NCBI GenBank assembly: GCA_030533445.1
Contig: CM060078.1
Span: 19,802,591 to 19,866,590 of the forward strand
Length of the DNA: 64,000 bases
DNA from: Cyprinodon diabolis
Taxonomy: Eukaryota > Chordata > Actinopteri > Cyprinodontiformes > Cyprinodontidae
Direction: 5' to 3'
Shown: positions 46,561-56,397 of the stretch, piece after piece
Layout of the letters: every line of letters begins with the position of its first letter
How positions within the stretch are numbered: the first letter of the stretch is position 1
Position numbers and translations under genes: made by a program
Notes under the pieces: model-generated
What the model saw: only the letters and a program-made list of their open reading frames with translations
What the model was told of the DNA's origin: nothing
Database searches by the model: none

Positions 46561-46775
46561 AGAGGACGCCGCCGTCCTACACAGAATTTAACTAGTTTAA
46601 AACTAGGGGAGTCTGTCCTCCCGCGGACTTTAACTGTTTTAAAATTTCTGTTTTACCTGATAGAGTCTAGAATTGTCAGGGTTTTAGCACAACAGAGGAC
46701 GCCGCCGTCCTACACAGAATTTAACTAGTTTAAAACTAGGGGAGTCTGTCCTCCCGCGGACTTTAACTGTTTGCT
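46561..46775 (-). repeat. 133-base tandem duplication in the retroviral leader
   Basis: The block AGAGGACGCCGCCGTCCTAC...CCCGCGGACTTTAACTGTTT occurs at 46561-46641 and again from 46694, a period of 133 bases, practically without change. It contains short palindromes (GGACGCCGCCGTCC, GGGAGTCTGTCCTCCC) that could form hairpins in the leader RNA, where retroviral packaging signals lie. Confidence 0.85.
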
Positions 46776-46942
46776 GTTTTTCTCACACGGTTCTCACGCA
46801 CTCCTCATAAAAAGGAAAAAACTACTCACAATTCTCTGCGTCCTTGGAATGCTTCAACCGTCGGACCCCAGCTTGTAAGGGAGAGACCAGTCCCGTAAAG
46901 GGTCTGTTTGCTGCGGCCGCAGGCTTATCTGGATCTCACTCA

Positions 46943-46951
46943 CCTGCTGGG
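46943..46951 (-). promoter_or_regulatory. Candidate leader splice donor
   Basis: On the minus strand CCAGCAG|GTGAGTG matches the donor consensus, 20-50 bases after the primer site. It is a possible donor for the spliced env message (inference). Confidence 0.4.
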
Positions 46952-46971
46952 GGTCGTCGGGTATCTTGCAA

Positions 46972-46988
46972 TCCGGCTCGAAGGACCA
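46972..46988 (-). promoter_or_regulatory. Primer-binding site matching tRNA-Tyr
   Basis: On the minus strand TGGTCCTTCGAGCCGGA begins five bases after the 5' LTR. The plus strand TCCGGCTCGAAGGACCA is the 3' end of eukaryotic tRNA-Tyr including CCA, as I recall it. This defines the primer and the orientation of the provirus. Confidence 0.85.
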
Positions 46989-46993
46989 ATTAA

Positions 46994-47474
46994 TGTTAGG
47001 TTTAAACACCAAACACCTTATTCAACCTGCACAAAAGAAAGACACAGAGAATTGAGTATAATTTACTTGCAAGGAGAGGGGATCAGAAACTGCATTCAGT
47101 TACAATCTCCAACCCACTCTGAAGCAGTCTCTGCTCTCCAAGCTTTTTATTAAGGAACACCCTGGCTACAATGTGGTTCCGACTGCTAAAAGGGAGGGGG
47201 GGGGTGAACCCAGTCGGAACCAGAATTTCTGTATAACTTCATACAACATCATAAGATAAGGAGAGCTTCCACTCCTTATCCGGTGCTAGTGTGTACAGCT
47301 CCCCGTTTTCTCCAGCTTGTGACCTTCAGCATTCTTCTGCACAGACTTAGCAAAACATTAGTACACAGCAAGCAAGTAAAACATTTCAACACTCTGTGTA
47401 AGTATAAATGTATAAGTATAATATGATTAAAGGAATATGATTAAAGTAGAATAACTTGTACAATTAATCCAACA
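46994..47474 (-). repeat. Provirus 5' LTR (481 bp)
   Basis: The same sequence as 40520-40964 apart from one substitution, a G-run difference and the extra stretch near 47390-47425 (ACATTTCAACACTC and neighbours). TG...CA ends. Confidence 0.93.
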
Positions 47475-47811
47475 TCAACCTTTTTTGTTCCATCTATTAA
47501 AAGGATCTTCTTTAAGGATATATATATCCTTAAAGAAGATGTTTTTACAAAATTAAACCCTTTTTTTCTACTTTAGGACTTCTGGAGGATTTGGACAGAT
47601 GAAAACATTTTTTATCCTAAATGCAAAATGTTTATATAATTTTTTTTCTTTCACAACCTTTGTATAATTAGTGCTCAAAGTGGGTTGCTTTGTCAGCTAA
47701 AGGCATATTTTAGCGTGTCTGTACTCCATTCGATTAATCGATTAAGTTAGTAGACGATTATTTCAAGAAATCGATTAATTACGATTAATCTGATTAATTG
47801 CCTAATCCCTA
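47475..47811. mobile_element. Half of a GGGCTGCAACTAA-family MITE, cut by the provirus
   Basis: It has AAAAGGATCTTCTTTAAGG, TTAGCGTGTCTGTACTCC and ATCGATTAATTACGATTAATC, and ends ATTGCCTAATCCCTA, shared with 36954-37311. The provirus edge is the left limit. The AT-rich left flank at 40450-40519 may be the other half. Confidence 0.55.
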
Positions 47812-48274
47812 ATAGATACAAAATTGGCAAATTTGAGACTCAAGCAAGGATTTTTGATTGCAATAATGCAAGGAACTGAAATCCTGCTTCAGATGCACTA
47901 TCAGTCTGCATCAGGAGGTTAAATGTTTATCAGAGGTTTAAGTGTTGCCAGAATAAATTCACCTAGATGGCAGAATGAGACTCTTGGACATTGATATTCA
48001 TTTCTGTTTGATCAACTCTACAGTTTGCATGATAATGGAACAATTACTCAAATTGTCTGTGTTTCTTGCCATTTCTCCCTTCTTTGTTAAAAATCCCACT
48101 TTGACAACATATTTGTTGTGGCTCCCTAAGCATGCTTGTCTCACCTACTCATCTTCTTTTGAATATAAGATTTTTAGTTTTAACAGAAGAAGCAATTTTA
48201 ATAACTTGCATCTTTTTTTTTTTTTATCCACATACTTGTATCACCTCACCTCACTGGCTGTGGCTCACTCTCAG
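47812..48274. other. mdfic: End of mdfic intron 3
   Basis: Intron sequence leading to a long T-run (48210-48226) and the acceptor CTCTCAG at 48268-48274. No other feature. Confidence 0.6.
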
Positions 48275-48525
48275 ATTGCTGCGTTCACTGCATCCTCGCC
48301 TGCCTCTTCTGTGAGTTCCTCACACTCTGCAACATGGTGGTGGCCCAGGCCTCATGCGGCGCGTGCACTTCAGAGGCCTGCTGCTGCTGCTGCTGCGCCG
48401 ACGACATGGGTGACGACTGCAACTGCCCCTGTGACATGGACTGTGGCATCATGGACGCCTGCTGCGAGTCGTCCGATTGTCTGGAAATCTGCATGGAGTG
48501 CTGTGGCATCTGCTTCCCCACATAG
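48275..48525 (+). CDS. mdfic: mdfic coding exon 4 (I-mfa domain and stop)
   Basis: Acceptor ACTCTCAG|ATTGCTG; the exon begins at codon position 2 and completes Asp200. It encodes 83 residues from DCCVHCILACLFCEF to CMECCGICFPT and ends with TAG at 48523-48525. This is the whole I-mfa domain, with 25 cysteines and the MGDDCNCPCDMDCGIMDACC core that is nearly invariant in MDFIC. The domain binds transcription factors, Axin and cyclin T1. Its terminal Cys-rich helix is S-acylated and inserts at the PIEZO channel pore (known for the mammalian proteins). A run of six TGC codons gives CCCCCC after SEA, where I recall five in human MDFIC. Overlapping longer frames in this interval are shadows. Confidence 0.98.
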
Positions 48526-48680
48526 GCTGGGGGATTTGTTGGCGGACTTTGGTTTTGTGGATTTGATCCATCTGGAAAAGTATAAACAGGTGCATCTCAA
48601 TAAATAATCATCAAATGATTCTTTTATTTTGATAATTCAGTTTAGAAAGTGCAATTGTTGTTTTTCTTATTGTTTATTTA
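48526..48680 (+). terminator. mdfic: mdfic 3' UTR with candidate poly(A) signal
   Basis: AATAAA occurs at 48599-48604, 74 bases after the stop. It lies in a segment, ACAGGTGCATCTCAATAAAT followed by CTTTTATTTTGATAATTCAG, that resembles a widespread fish repeat. The signal may therefore be repeat-derived, and the true 3' end may be further downstream. Confidence 0.4.
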
Positions 48681-49657
48681 AATATATTATAGCTAGTTGA
48701 AAAGTTTTTTCTTAGAAAAAGTTTCATGAAAAATTGAAATCTTAGACAATTAAAAAGGAATTTAAAATAGATGTTATTATTGTCTGCATAACTAAGAAGG
48801 TTGATAACATGACCCATATTCCCAACAGACTGTATGTTACCTCCCACCTGATTGCTGTGTCCAAGTGTATCAATGGAAGATTTCCTGGAAGGAAAAAGTC
48901 TTATAGGAAAACCACACATCTATGATCTCAGTCTTATGAGGAGTCATGTGATGCGCCCCGATGACTTAGCATCTGACATACTGTATGCCATGTGTATTTT
49001 AATACGTAGTGTGTCAGTCTGTTATGGCTCCGACTCTTTGGTCTAAAACCAGCCACACCAATCAAAGTGTTGGACATGGAAACGCTCGCACTACAATTGC
49101 CCACCATACAACAGTTCTTTTCTGTAACCATAACAGTCAAGATTGCAGCGGCAATAGAGCAATATTTTAATTGTTTATTTTATTATGAGCTGGATTTATC
49201 TTTAGAATTTCAACAACTGGCTGCTGTTTGAGCTTTTCTTTTTTTTAAAAGACATTTGCATCACATCTGTATTCATCTCCTTGGTTCTAATATGTTTCCA
49301 CTGACTGTTTTAGATTCAACCTGGTCCCTCCTTTGAATTTGGACTCTGTCCTCTCCTTTCCAGACTGTATTACCAGATTACTACAGATTACTGGCTTTTT
49401 TAGTTCACAAATAGAGAATAGCATGGAAGTATGTCACTGCTAATACATTAAAGAAACTAAGATTGCTTAAATAGCCACCCCCAGCTCCTCTTCATGTTTG
49501 TTATGGCATCTATCAATCCCCTTTTGACCATAGAATAGACTCTGTTCTGGGTTAAGACAGGCATTTCGCAGATTGGAAGAAAGCTTAATCAGAAAAAAAC
49601 ATCAAATGAAATTCATGCATTGGCTTAGTTTCACAGTCTCTTCAAGACTTGGACTCT
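48681..49657. other. Downstream of mdfic, nothing recognised
   Basis: AT-rich sequence without clear repeat ends or coding similarity. Part may be 3' UTR if the first poly(A) signal is not used. Confidence 0.4.
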
Positions 49658-50204
49658 ATCTGAATTGGGCAAATAAGTAAGCACGCTTAAGGCACTGTTG
49701 AAAGGGCTGTCCGAATAGCGATGGTTGTGAGGGAGGAGTTAGGAAGAAGAAGGTTGCTTCCTAACCATGGTTCAGTTAGAAAATGACCTCCGATGTTCCT
49801 ATCTGCCACATAGGAGCTACGCGGTAACCCACAGTCCTTTGCATGACAGGACATATAGCTACAGTATAGGCAAAATTACACTATTTCATCATGTGAACTC
49901 TGTAGCACATCCAAATATGCTAAAAAATGTAAATTTTTTTTTTGGTTATATTATGGCGAGCTTCTAATGTTTGCTATATTTCGGTAGCATTTCCTTTTTG
50001 TAGTTCTTCGGAGGGCTGTAGTCTTGATTTGGTCCTCATTTTCTATCATGTTATTACATAAGGGCTAAGGCCGCCTGAGTTTAGCACAGCTGTCTGAGAT
50101 TCCTTATCTATCTAGCATAGTGTTCTTACTGTTGGCCCTGCAAACGGTAAAAGAACAGGAGCTAGCAACAGCATCTAGGAACTTTAATTTGCCCGATTCA
50201 GAAA
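49658..50204. mobile_element. Non-autonomous DNA element, CTGAATTGGGCAAAT termini
   Basis: The left end ATCTGAATTGGGCAAATAAG is mirrored at the right by AATTTGCCCGATTCAGAAAG. About 550 bases, no transposase frame. Inside are CTGTCCGAATAGCGATGGTT and CTTCGGAGGGCTG. Superfamily unknown. Confidence 0.5.
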
Positions 50205-52547
50205 GAACCTTAGATCAAATATTTTATTTACTTTTTCCTCACAGACCAGACTTTTTCCTTCCATTCAATTTTAAATGAATATGCTTGACCTTTTATGCAA
50301 ACAAACAAAAATGAAACATTCAGGTTCATGATTGAGCTGAATTACTTAAATAAATCCTATGTTTTTGATGATATTATAATTTATTAAGATGTACAGAAAC
50401 TGTTATGTCATCAGATCCAGCAGAAATATGGAGGTCTGTGTAAGGGTGAATGAGTTGGACTCTGGGGGCTTCTCCTAAAATAAACAGCTCAACACAGACT
50501 ACATATAAATCTCCATCTATGAGCATTTCTATGCTTTGAAGTATTTAAACAGTTACACAAAAGTATTATCAAAGGCTGTATTTAAACTTATTTTTACAGT
50601 AGGATTTCTGTTTAGTTGTGTTTTTATGCTTCAGATTAGTCTTTTAAGTGATTTACATGCATTTTGCTGATTTTTCTGAGGAAAACTGAGATTACAATTT
50701 TAGTCCAGTCAACACTGTAAACACAAGGGTTTGTGATGGTGAAAACATTCCGAATTTCATACTGTAGCTTTGCTGATTTCATATTAAACAGGCTATCTAC
50801 TGTAGCACTGTAGAGCAGTTGAAACTGCGAAAATATTAGAGTATTTCAGGACTTGACACTTTCTCCTCATTATCTGGAATAATTGCATTTTCTTTTCTTT
50901 TTTGAGCATTATGAAAAATAAGAGGGAAAAAAAGAGCTGCACAAAATTGTTAATAACCTTTTTGCAAAAAAATATGCAAAATGTTGGAGTATTTTTGATG
51001 TTCTTTCTCTGAAGAATTTCATCTCATATCTTCTGGTTTTCAAACATTGAAAGACTTTGACTGGAAATAAACCACATTTTGTTAATAAAGTGTTTGACCA
51101 GCAGGATATTACTCTTTTGAAATAATCTTTTGCATCTGTTTGTGTGATGTGTATGACACAATTCTCTTCTTTACATGCATGCTACATAAATATCAAAATA
51201 TGTCAAAAGAAAAAAAATGGTCTCCATCTCCACGTCTCACTATAGTAACAGGAAACAGAAGTCACTATGATATACTAAACTCACGCAGGGTGAAGGCAGC
51301 ATTCCTGCTTTTATATTCTGTGAATCTTGTGACTTGAGTCACCAGCAGTTATTTCCTGTGTTGGAGATCCACTTTGAAGTTGTTTAAGTGATTATGCTCA
51401 GCACCAGCCCTCATTAGCACTGCTTAGGAAACGGTCACAAGAAACGTCCCTTTTTTAACGCCTTCAAAGATGATGTGCTGTCGCACACAGCTCATCTTAA
51501 CAGCTCAGTGTTATGTGTACGCCAGGGGTCAGGTGGACACCTCTGCAATGGATAATCTGCAGGAAATAAACCTAATTTTCATGTTTATGATGAGCTCAAC
51601 GTGCTAATGTGTTATAAGTAAATTGGAAGAATTAATTTGACAGATGACATATAGTTTTATTGTAAATGTTTTCTTTTAGACACACCTCTAAAGTTATATT
51701 ACAAGTATTTCATATCAGGAAAGATGTTCAATGTTTAAGTTGTAGGATAGGTTTGAGTTTTGGCTGTGTTTAAAAAAGAAATTCGAAAAAAAAAAAATAT
51801 ATTTTTAATGCAAGAAGTTAATTTTAAATCAATCATGCTTTTACTTCACAACTAATAGTAGGAGTTTGTTTATTCCTGCAAAATAGTTTTTTGTTGTATT
51901 CGTATCGTACCTGTATGTCAACTATACCAAACTAAATCATACTTGAGAACATCTGTTTTCGTTTTTTTGACTCATAGTTCAAACAATTATGGTTTAGCCA
52001 AATTGTTTTAACCTACAACAGCACCTTAGCATGTTTCCAAGGTAGAGGTTAAGTGCAGTAAATACCGTAATACTGTAAAAAACGAATCAAGGGGTGCTCT
52101 TTTTTGCAAACATTGAGCGATTAAACTCCCACTGCTATCTTCATTTAAAATAGGGTTAATTTGTGCGTAAACAGAAAATGCAAAAAAATACAAAGCCTAT
52201 TGTTTTTTTTTTTTTTTGTTTTTTTGTTTTTTTATCAGGATTCCGAATCATGCAAGGGTTTAAAACTTTTATTTTCTAATTTATTCAGCAAACTGTAATT
52301 TTGTTTGATCTTTTGTTTGACAATACTAAAAGCTGATTGGATCTTACAGTAGCTCATGCACCACATCAAAATAGTTATAAAACAAATTTTGACTAATAGC
52401 CTTTTTTAATTAGCAGATATAGACAAATTACAATTTGTAATAAATTTTAAACTATTAAAATTCTTTTCAGATGTTTCAATATTTGTATTTTAATAGATGA
52501 TTGTTATGAAGTAGTGCAATCATTTATTTTATTTATTTTTTGCCCTT
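50205..52547. other. Intergenic DNA, nothing recognised
   Basis: AT-rich sequence with scattered T-runs (for example 52201-52231). No gene, RNA or repeat with definable ends. The interval 51370-51520 is less AT-rich and unique-looking. Confidence 0.45.
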
Positions 52548-52640
52548 TAAAGCTGCATGGTGTAATTTTTAGCGACATCTAATGGTCAGACTGCAGCATC
52601 AAGAACTGTCCCCCCTCATAGGGCCTCTCCCCTCCAAAAA
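52548..52640. repeat. Degenerate interspersed repeat
   Basis: TAAAGCTGCATGGTGTAATTT and GCGACATCTAATGGTCAGAC resemble a common teleost repeat (AAAGCTGCA...TAATTTT...CATCTAGTGG). Class and ends are unresolved. Confidence 0.35.
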
Positions 52641-53098
52641 TGCAGCAGCCATCATCATAAAACTGCCTTCTGAAACCTTTGCTTTACCGAAATTGTCAAG
52701 TGATGACAGGTTGTACTTGCATTAGATCATAGAATCAAAACCATAAATTCTTCAATAAAAGTACATTGATAAGTTACAAATTAGGAGATGTGTCAACTGT
52801 TTTAGTGTGTCAACTGTTTTAGTGAAGGAGAGCCAACGAGACAAGCTTTTTAAGTCAAAATGGAAGACAGAAAACAATACTAACAGAGGATAAAGATGGG
52901 AATTTTCAAAAAAGGTTTGTTAGTGGCTTTTAAGAAAGCTCTTTTAATTTTGGCCTAGAAAGGCTGTTTCATGTCCTAACTCCAGCACACACTGACCAGC
53001 TGATGGTTTCCCTCATCCCGCTCCGCCCCTCATACATCCTCCAGGCTCCTGTGAACTTTAGCTGTCCTCCGTCCATCTCCAGCCGTAAGCCTCTAAGG

Positions 53099-53283
53099 CA
53101 GGCATCCCCAAACTCGGTCCTCGAGGGCCGAGGTTTCCCTGCTTTAGCACAGCTGATTATGATGATTGCAGTAGAGCAAAAGCCTGTTAATCAACTATCA
53201 ATTAAAATCAGCTGTGCTGGAGCAGAGAAACATCTAAAACCTGCAGGACAGCGGCCCTCGAGGACCGAGTTTGAGGATGCCTG
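53099..53283. mobile_element. hAT-type palindromic MITE, 185 bp
   Basis: CAGGCATCCCCAAACTCGGT and the mirror CCGAGTTTGAGGATGCCTG enclose a near-perfect palindrome, including CTCGAGGGCC and GGCCCTCGAG. It is flanked by a perfect 8 bp duplication CTCTAAGG (53091-53098, 53284-53291). It is related in plan to the split element at 10207. Confidence 0.88.
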
Positions 53284-53291
53284 CTCTAAGG

Positions 53292-53870
53292 CCTAGTCTT
53301 GGCCTGCTGTCATCTCTTCCTGCTCTGTCTCCTTGGCAGGTTCCTTCGAGGTTGCGTTAAGCCGCAGCCGCTCCCTCAGCTACCCTGCCTTCGGACCCAT
53401 CTCTGCCCAGCGGACAATCTGATCATGCACCCTTCTGTTTCGATCCACTGCAGTTAGCCTCTAGCTTGCCTGGGCCAGCTGTAGCCTTTCCAGGCCATCA
53501 GCCCTTTTTCCCAGCAGCTCCCGTAGTTTTCATGAGCTCTCTTCCTGCGCTAGGAGCAGCAAGCCGCCACCTATGCTGATGTTGTCCCTTTGCCACAGAG
53601 GGCACTGTAGCTGACCAGCTTGTCCTGGTTATAAAACTCTCTCGATTTTCTCACACTGATTCCCAGCTGCTTCTGCCTGAGCTCAGAAATGCAGTCTTCC
53701 CTTAACTCTGTTGTCCAGGTGATTCTTCTCCCTGTTTTGTGCACTTTAAACAAAGAAAACATAAACCAAAGGCAGAACAAAGATGCTAGTCCACTCAGAA
53801 ACAAAATAAGCAATGTAACCACCTGCGTGAAATCACTTGTCTGGCGGTGTAAGACTAGACAGATCATTTT
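53292..53870 (-). pseudogene. Unidentified decayed coding-like segment
   Basis: Minus-strand frames show a strongly hydrophobic helix (VVTLLILFLSGLASLFCLWF), then a charged region (TTELREDCISELRQKQLGIS, SREFYNQDKLVSYSALCGKG). After stops there is a helix-like segment rich in Leu, Arg and Glu (KLRELLGKRADGLERLQLAQ, RNRRVHDQIVRWAEMG, LRERLRLN). GC content is higher than the surroundings and several stops interrupt it. I do not recognise the family. It may be a processed pseudogene or part of a retroelement ORF. The hAT MITE at 53099 sits at its downstream edge. Confidence 0.3.
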
Positions 53871-53999
53871 ATTTATAATAGTTTTTTCATCTGTTTATGG
53901 TTGTATATAGGCCTAACTTGCCGCAGACGCATTGTAATGGCAATCTCTATAGTCAGTAATATGTCAGCTCTGCCCTGGCGTAGTGCAAAAGATGTCTGC

Positions 54000-54500
54000 C
54001 TCCGTAAATGCAAACTGACTCCTATGTAAAGCTTCTTCATAAGGAAAATATGCTCAATAGCAGGTGTGGGTGGCCCCAGACTCGCTCTACAGGTTCCAGT
54101 ATTGATAAAGAGGCGACGACAGCTCCTGATATTAAAGGCACCCCAGATCACTGGCACATTAGGAGGGCAGACATAGGGGTGACGCACCCACCAGAGAAGG
54201 GCAGAAGAGAGCACCTGAAGCTAAATCCTCGAAGGGCCAAATCCCAAAGGGGCCCAGTCGCTGAGGGGCCCAATCCCAGAGGCCAGAGTGCCAAGATCCC
54301 ACTAAGGACCCAGATGGAAGCCCAGGGGTTGAAGGCCTAGCAACCAACAGGAATGAGACGGCGCCCACCAAAGTACCCATCCTCACACCAAGAGAACCAT
54401 TAGCATGCCAGCAGACACAGGCACCTCTCATCGGCAGGGAGCATAAGAAAGTGGAGGAGACAGGCCCTGCTCATACTTCGAGCCTACAATGTTCTTATAG
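54000..54500. other. GC-rich low-complexity stretch
   Basis: Repeated GGGGCCCA, CCCAGAGG and AAATCCCAAAGGGGCCC motifs. It probably belongs with the L1-like fragment that follows (5' part of a retroelement or its ORF1), but no protein family is recognised. Confidence 0.3.
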
Positions 54501-54679
54501 GTGGGCAAGGCAAACACTCATCTTCTACTTTTTTCAATCTACCAGTTTCAGACAGATGTTGATAACTAAATAATGTATTTTCCCTGACAGCAGTTAATAT
54601 ATTTGGGCCCTTAGTAGGTAGGGCTGTAGATTTTGATCAACTTATTGATTAATCTGAGATTCTTGAGCACAATCTTATT

Positions 54680-54870
54680 AGAGAGTGAAGTTTTTGGGTG
54701 CTGGAGAAAGAGTAATATTATCTGCATAAAGACCGACTTTATGTTCTGTATTCCTCCATTTTATATGTTAACATAATTGGTTTGCCTTATTGCTGCTGAT
54801 AGTGGTTCAATAAATACTTCAAACAATTAGTAAGAGAAAGCGGGCATCCTTCTCTGCAGATTAAAAGTAG
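54680..54870 (-). pseudogene. L1-type reverse transcriptase fragment
   Basis: Minus-strand frames give FIEPLSAAIRQ followed, after a frame change, by EHKVGLYADNITLSPAP. These correspond to the palm segment of LINE-1-clade reverse transcriptases, with YADN where active enzymes have Y/FADD. Stops and a frameshift show it is dead. Extent beyond this stretch is uncertain. Confidence 0.6.
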
Positions 54871-56397
54871 AAGTTTGATTATTTGTTCTAATACATGCTG
54901 TCTGTCTGTTAGTTGTATAGTGTTTTTGACCAATTCATGAAACCGCTACCGAATCCTTATTTACATCTCCCAAACTGTTATCTCCAAGAGTCCTAACCTA
55001 AGGGATCAGGACCAACATGGGTCCACGCTCACCAACATTCTTTAAGGTCATTTGGGAGAGCAAAGATCTCCTGCTGGCTGGGACAATGGTCTGACCTTTA
55101 CCCAACATTACCTCCTATTAACCCCTCAATTAACCTTGAGGCCAGCCCCTCTGGTGAAGCATTTCCCATTTTATTCTCTCCTTATTTTGCCTCATCACTT
55201 TATGCCCACATTCACCCTGACCCCTGCAATCTGCTGTCTTATTTCCCTAATGTGGTAGGGAAAATATTGCTGTCCTTAAAGCCTGTAATTATGAAGGAGT
55301 TTTACTTTTTTCTTCTCTCCCCCTTGTTCTTTTATTTTGTTTCTCTAAAATGTGAGTCGAAGGCTGAAAATTTTGAAAAAACTCCAGGTGGAGTGCGCAA
55401 TGACCTTTTCACAAAGTCTTCCACATTTCTGCTCCTCTAATCAATCCCCCTCTGATCGCTCTGCTGTGTGCCGGATTGTAATGTCACAATTAGGGCCGCT
55501 CCATTGTTTCTGTTTTCCGTCTGGGGAGAAACCGCCGCTTCTCTGATCTCAAGGTCATTTCTTTTCACAGTTTTAAATAAATTATCGGCCACCTCCTCTG
55601 TTCGTTCATCCATCCACCCCGCCCTACACCACTCAGCTTGGTAGAGGTACCTTTTTTTAACAGAAAATAAAAGGCTCCCATCCTCAGCCATGAGAATAAA
55701 TACTGCTTTTAGTTACTAAATGTGAACAGAAAGGGATGGGGTACATTTATGTTGTTTTGGTTCTTTCATAATTTTTTTCGTCTAAGAGTAAGAATTGTAT
55801 ACTAATAATATTATAATTATGTCTAACATGACCAATTAAACTGAAAAGAAAGGTGATAGTAATAGTTTTCTTTATTTCTGCTCACAAAACATTAATTTGT
55901 TTTCATCAGGGAAATGTGACTATGTGCCTATTTCATTTTTTTTTTCTTCAATCTGTAATTCTTTTATTTCATAGGATCGGTAATTACCATCATCACTCAC
56001 CTGATATAATTTTTATTATTTATTTTGATTTTTTTAAATACAGTTTTCTGTTTTTAAAGTTTATAAGACTATAAGTGACAGCATCTATGTGCATGACTGA
56101 ACCCTAAATAATGGATGGAAGATATGAGGATTCAGGTATGGTTTCAAACTTTTTTTTTGCCAGAGTTTTCTCTGGGTATATGAAGAATGGAGGAACGCCA
56201 AGCTAATATTACAAGTAACATTTTGATTTTAATGATTCCTGAGATGAACAGTATAGCCTTTGGCCAATTCTGATTCTTTAGTTTGTCATATATATAAATA
56301 TATAGAAATATAAGCAATGTAATTGTTGACCCCAAACAAATGTCTGACCTTCAGATTTAACCCCATTTTTCACTAAATTAAGTGATTGTGTTATATC
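54871..56397. other. Intergenic DNA, nothing recognised
   Basis: The first 150 bases may continue the dead L1 copy. The interval 55040-55700 is mixed and unique-looking. No gene is supported. Confidence 0.4.

Larger units (their letters stand above)
40520..47474 (-). mobile_element. Endogenous retrovirus provirus, antisense to mdfic
   Basis: A 6955 bp provirus bounded by near-identical direct repeats (TGTTAGG...CCAACA) and a perfect 5 bp duplication TCAAC (40515-40519, 47475-47479). Reading on the minus strand, in order: 5' LTR, tRNA-Tyr primer site, leader with a 133-base tandem repeat, gag remnants, protease, integrase remnant, env, polypurine tract, 3' LTR. Reverse transcriptase and RNase H are not found. 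The integrase, protease and env features point to a gamma-type (possibly epsilon-related) retrovirus. It lies in mdfic intron 3, 800 bases before the last exon. Confidence 0.93.
1541..48525 (+). other. mdfic: mdfic gene span (four coding exons, 282 aa)
   Basis: Coding exons are 94, 111, 393 and 251 bases, totalling 849 (282 codons plus stop). Introns are about 12.1, 16.4 and 17.6 kb, each GT...AG and each phase 1. I recall human MDFIC as about 246 residues, so this protein is somewhat longer, mainly in the Pro/Ser/Thr/Gly-rich middle. Known roles: the I-mfa domain binds MyoD-family and other transcription factors and Axin/LEF-type Wnt components, and holds them in the cytoplasm or modulates them. 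MDFIC also binds cyclin T1. Its lipidated Cys-rich C-terminus associates with PIEZO mechanosensitive channels as an auxiliary subunit. MDFIC rather than the paralogue MDFI is called because the junction ...R-T-Q-P-Q, the SSLSVNSD stretch and the MGDDCNCPCDMDCG core match MDFIC as I recall it. Large transposons, including an antisense retrovirus, lie in the introns. Confidence 0.93.

Noticed and set aside
46972..46988. tRNA-Tyr 3' end as a tRNA gene
   Set aside because: No cloverleaf upstream or downstream. Its position beside the LTR identifies it as a primer-binding site.
48285..48521. Gln/Met-rich minus-strand frame over exon 4
   Set aside because: Complement of the cysteine-codon-rich I-mfa exon; shadow frame.
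47975..48607. 210-codon open frame overlapping mdfic exon 4
   Set aside because: It reads the exon in the wrong frame. The I-mfa frame (48275-48525), with a splice acceptor and clear homology, is the real one.
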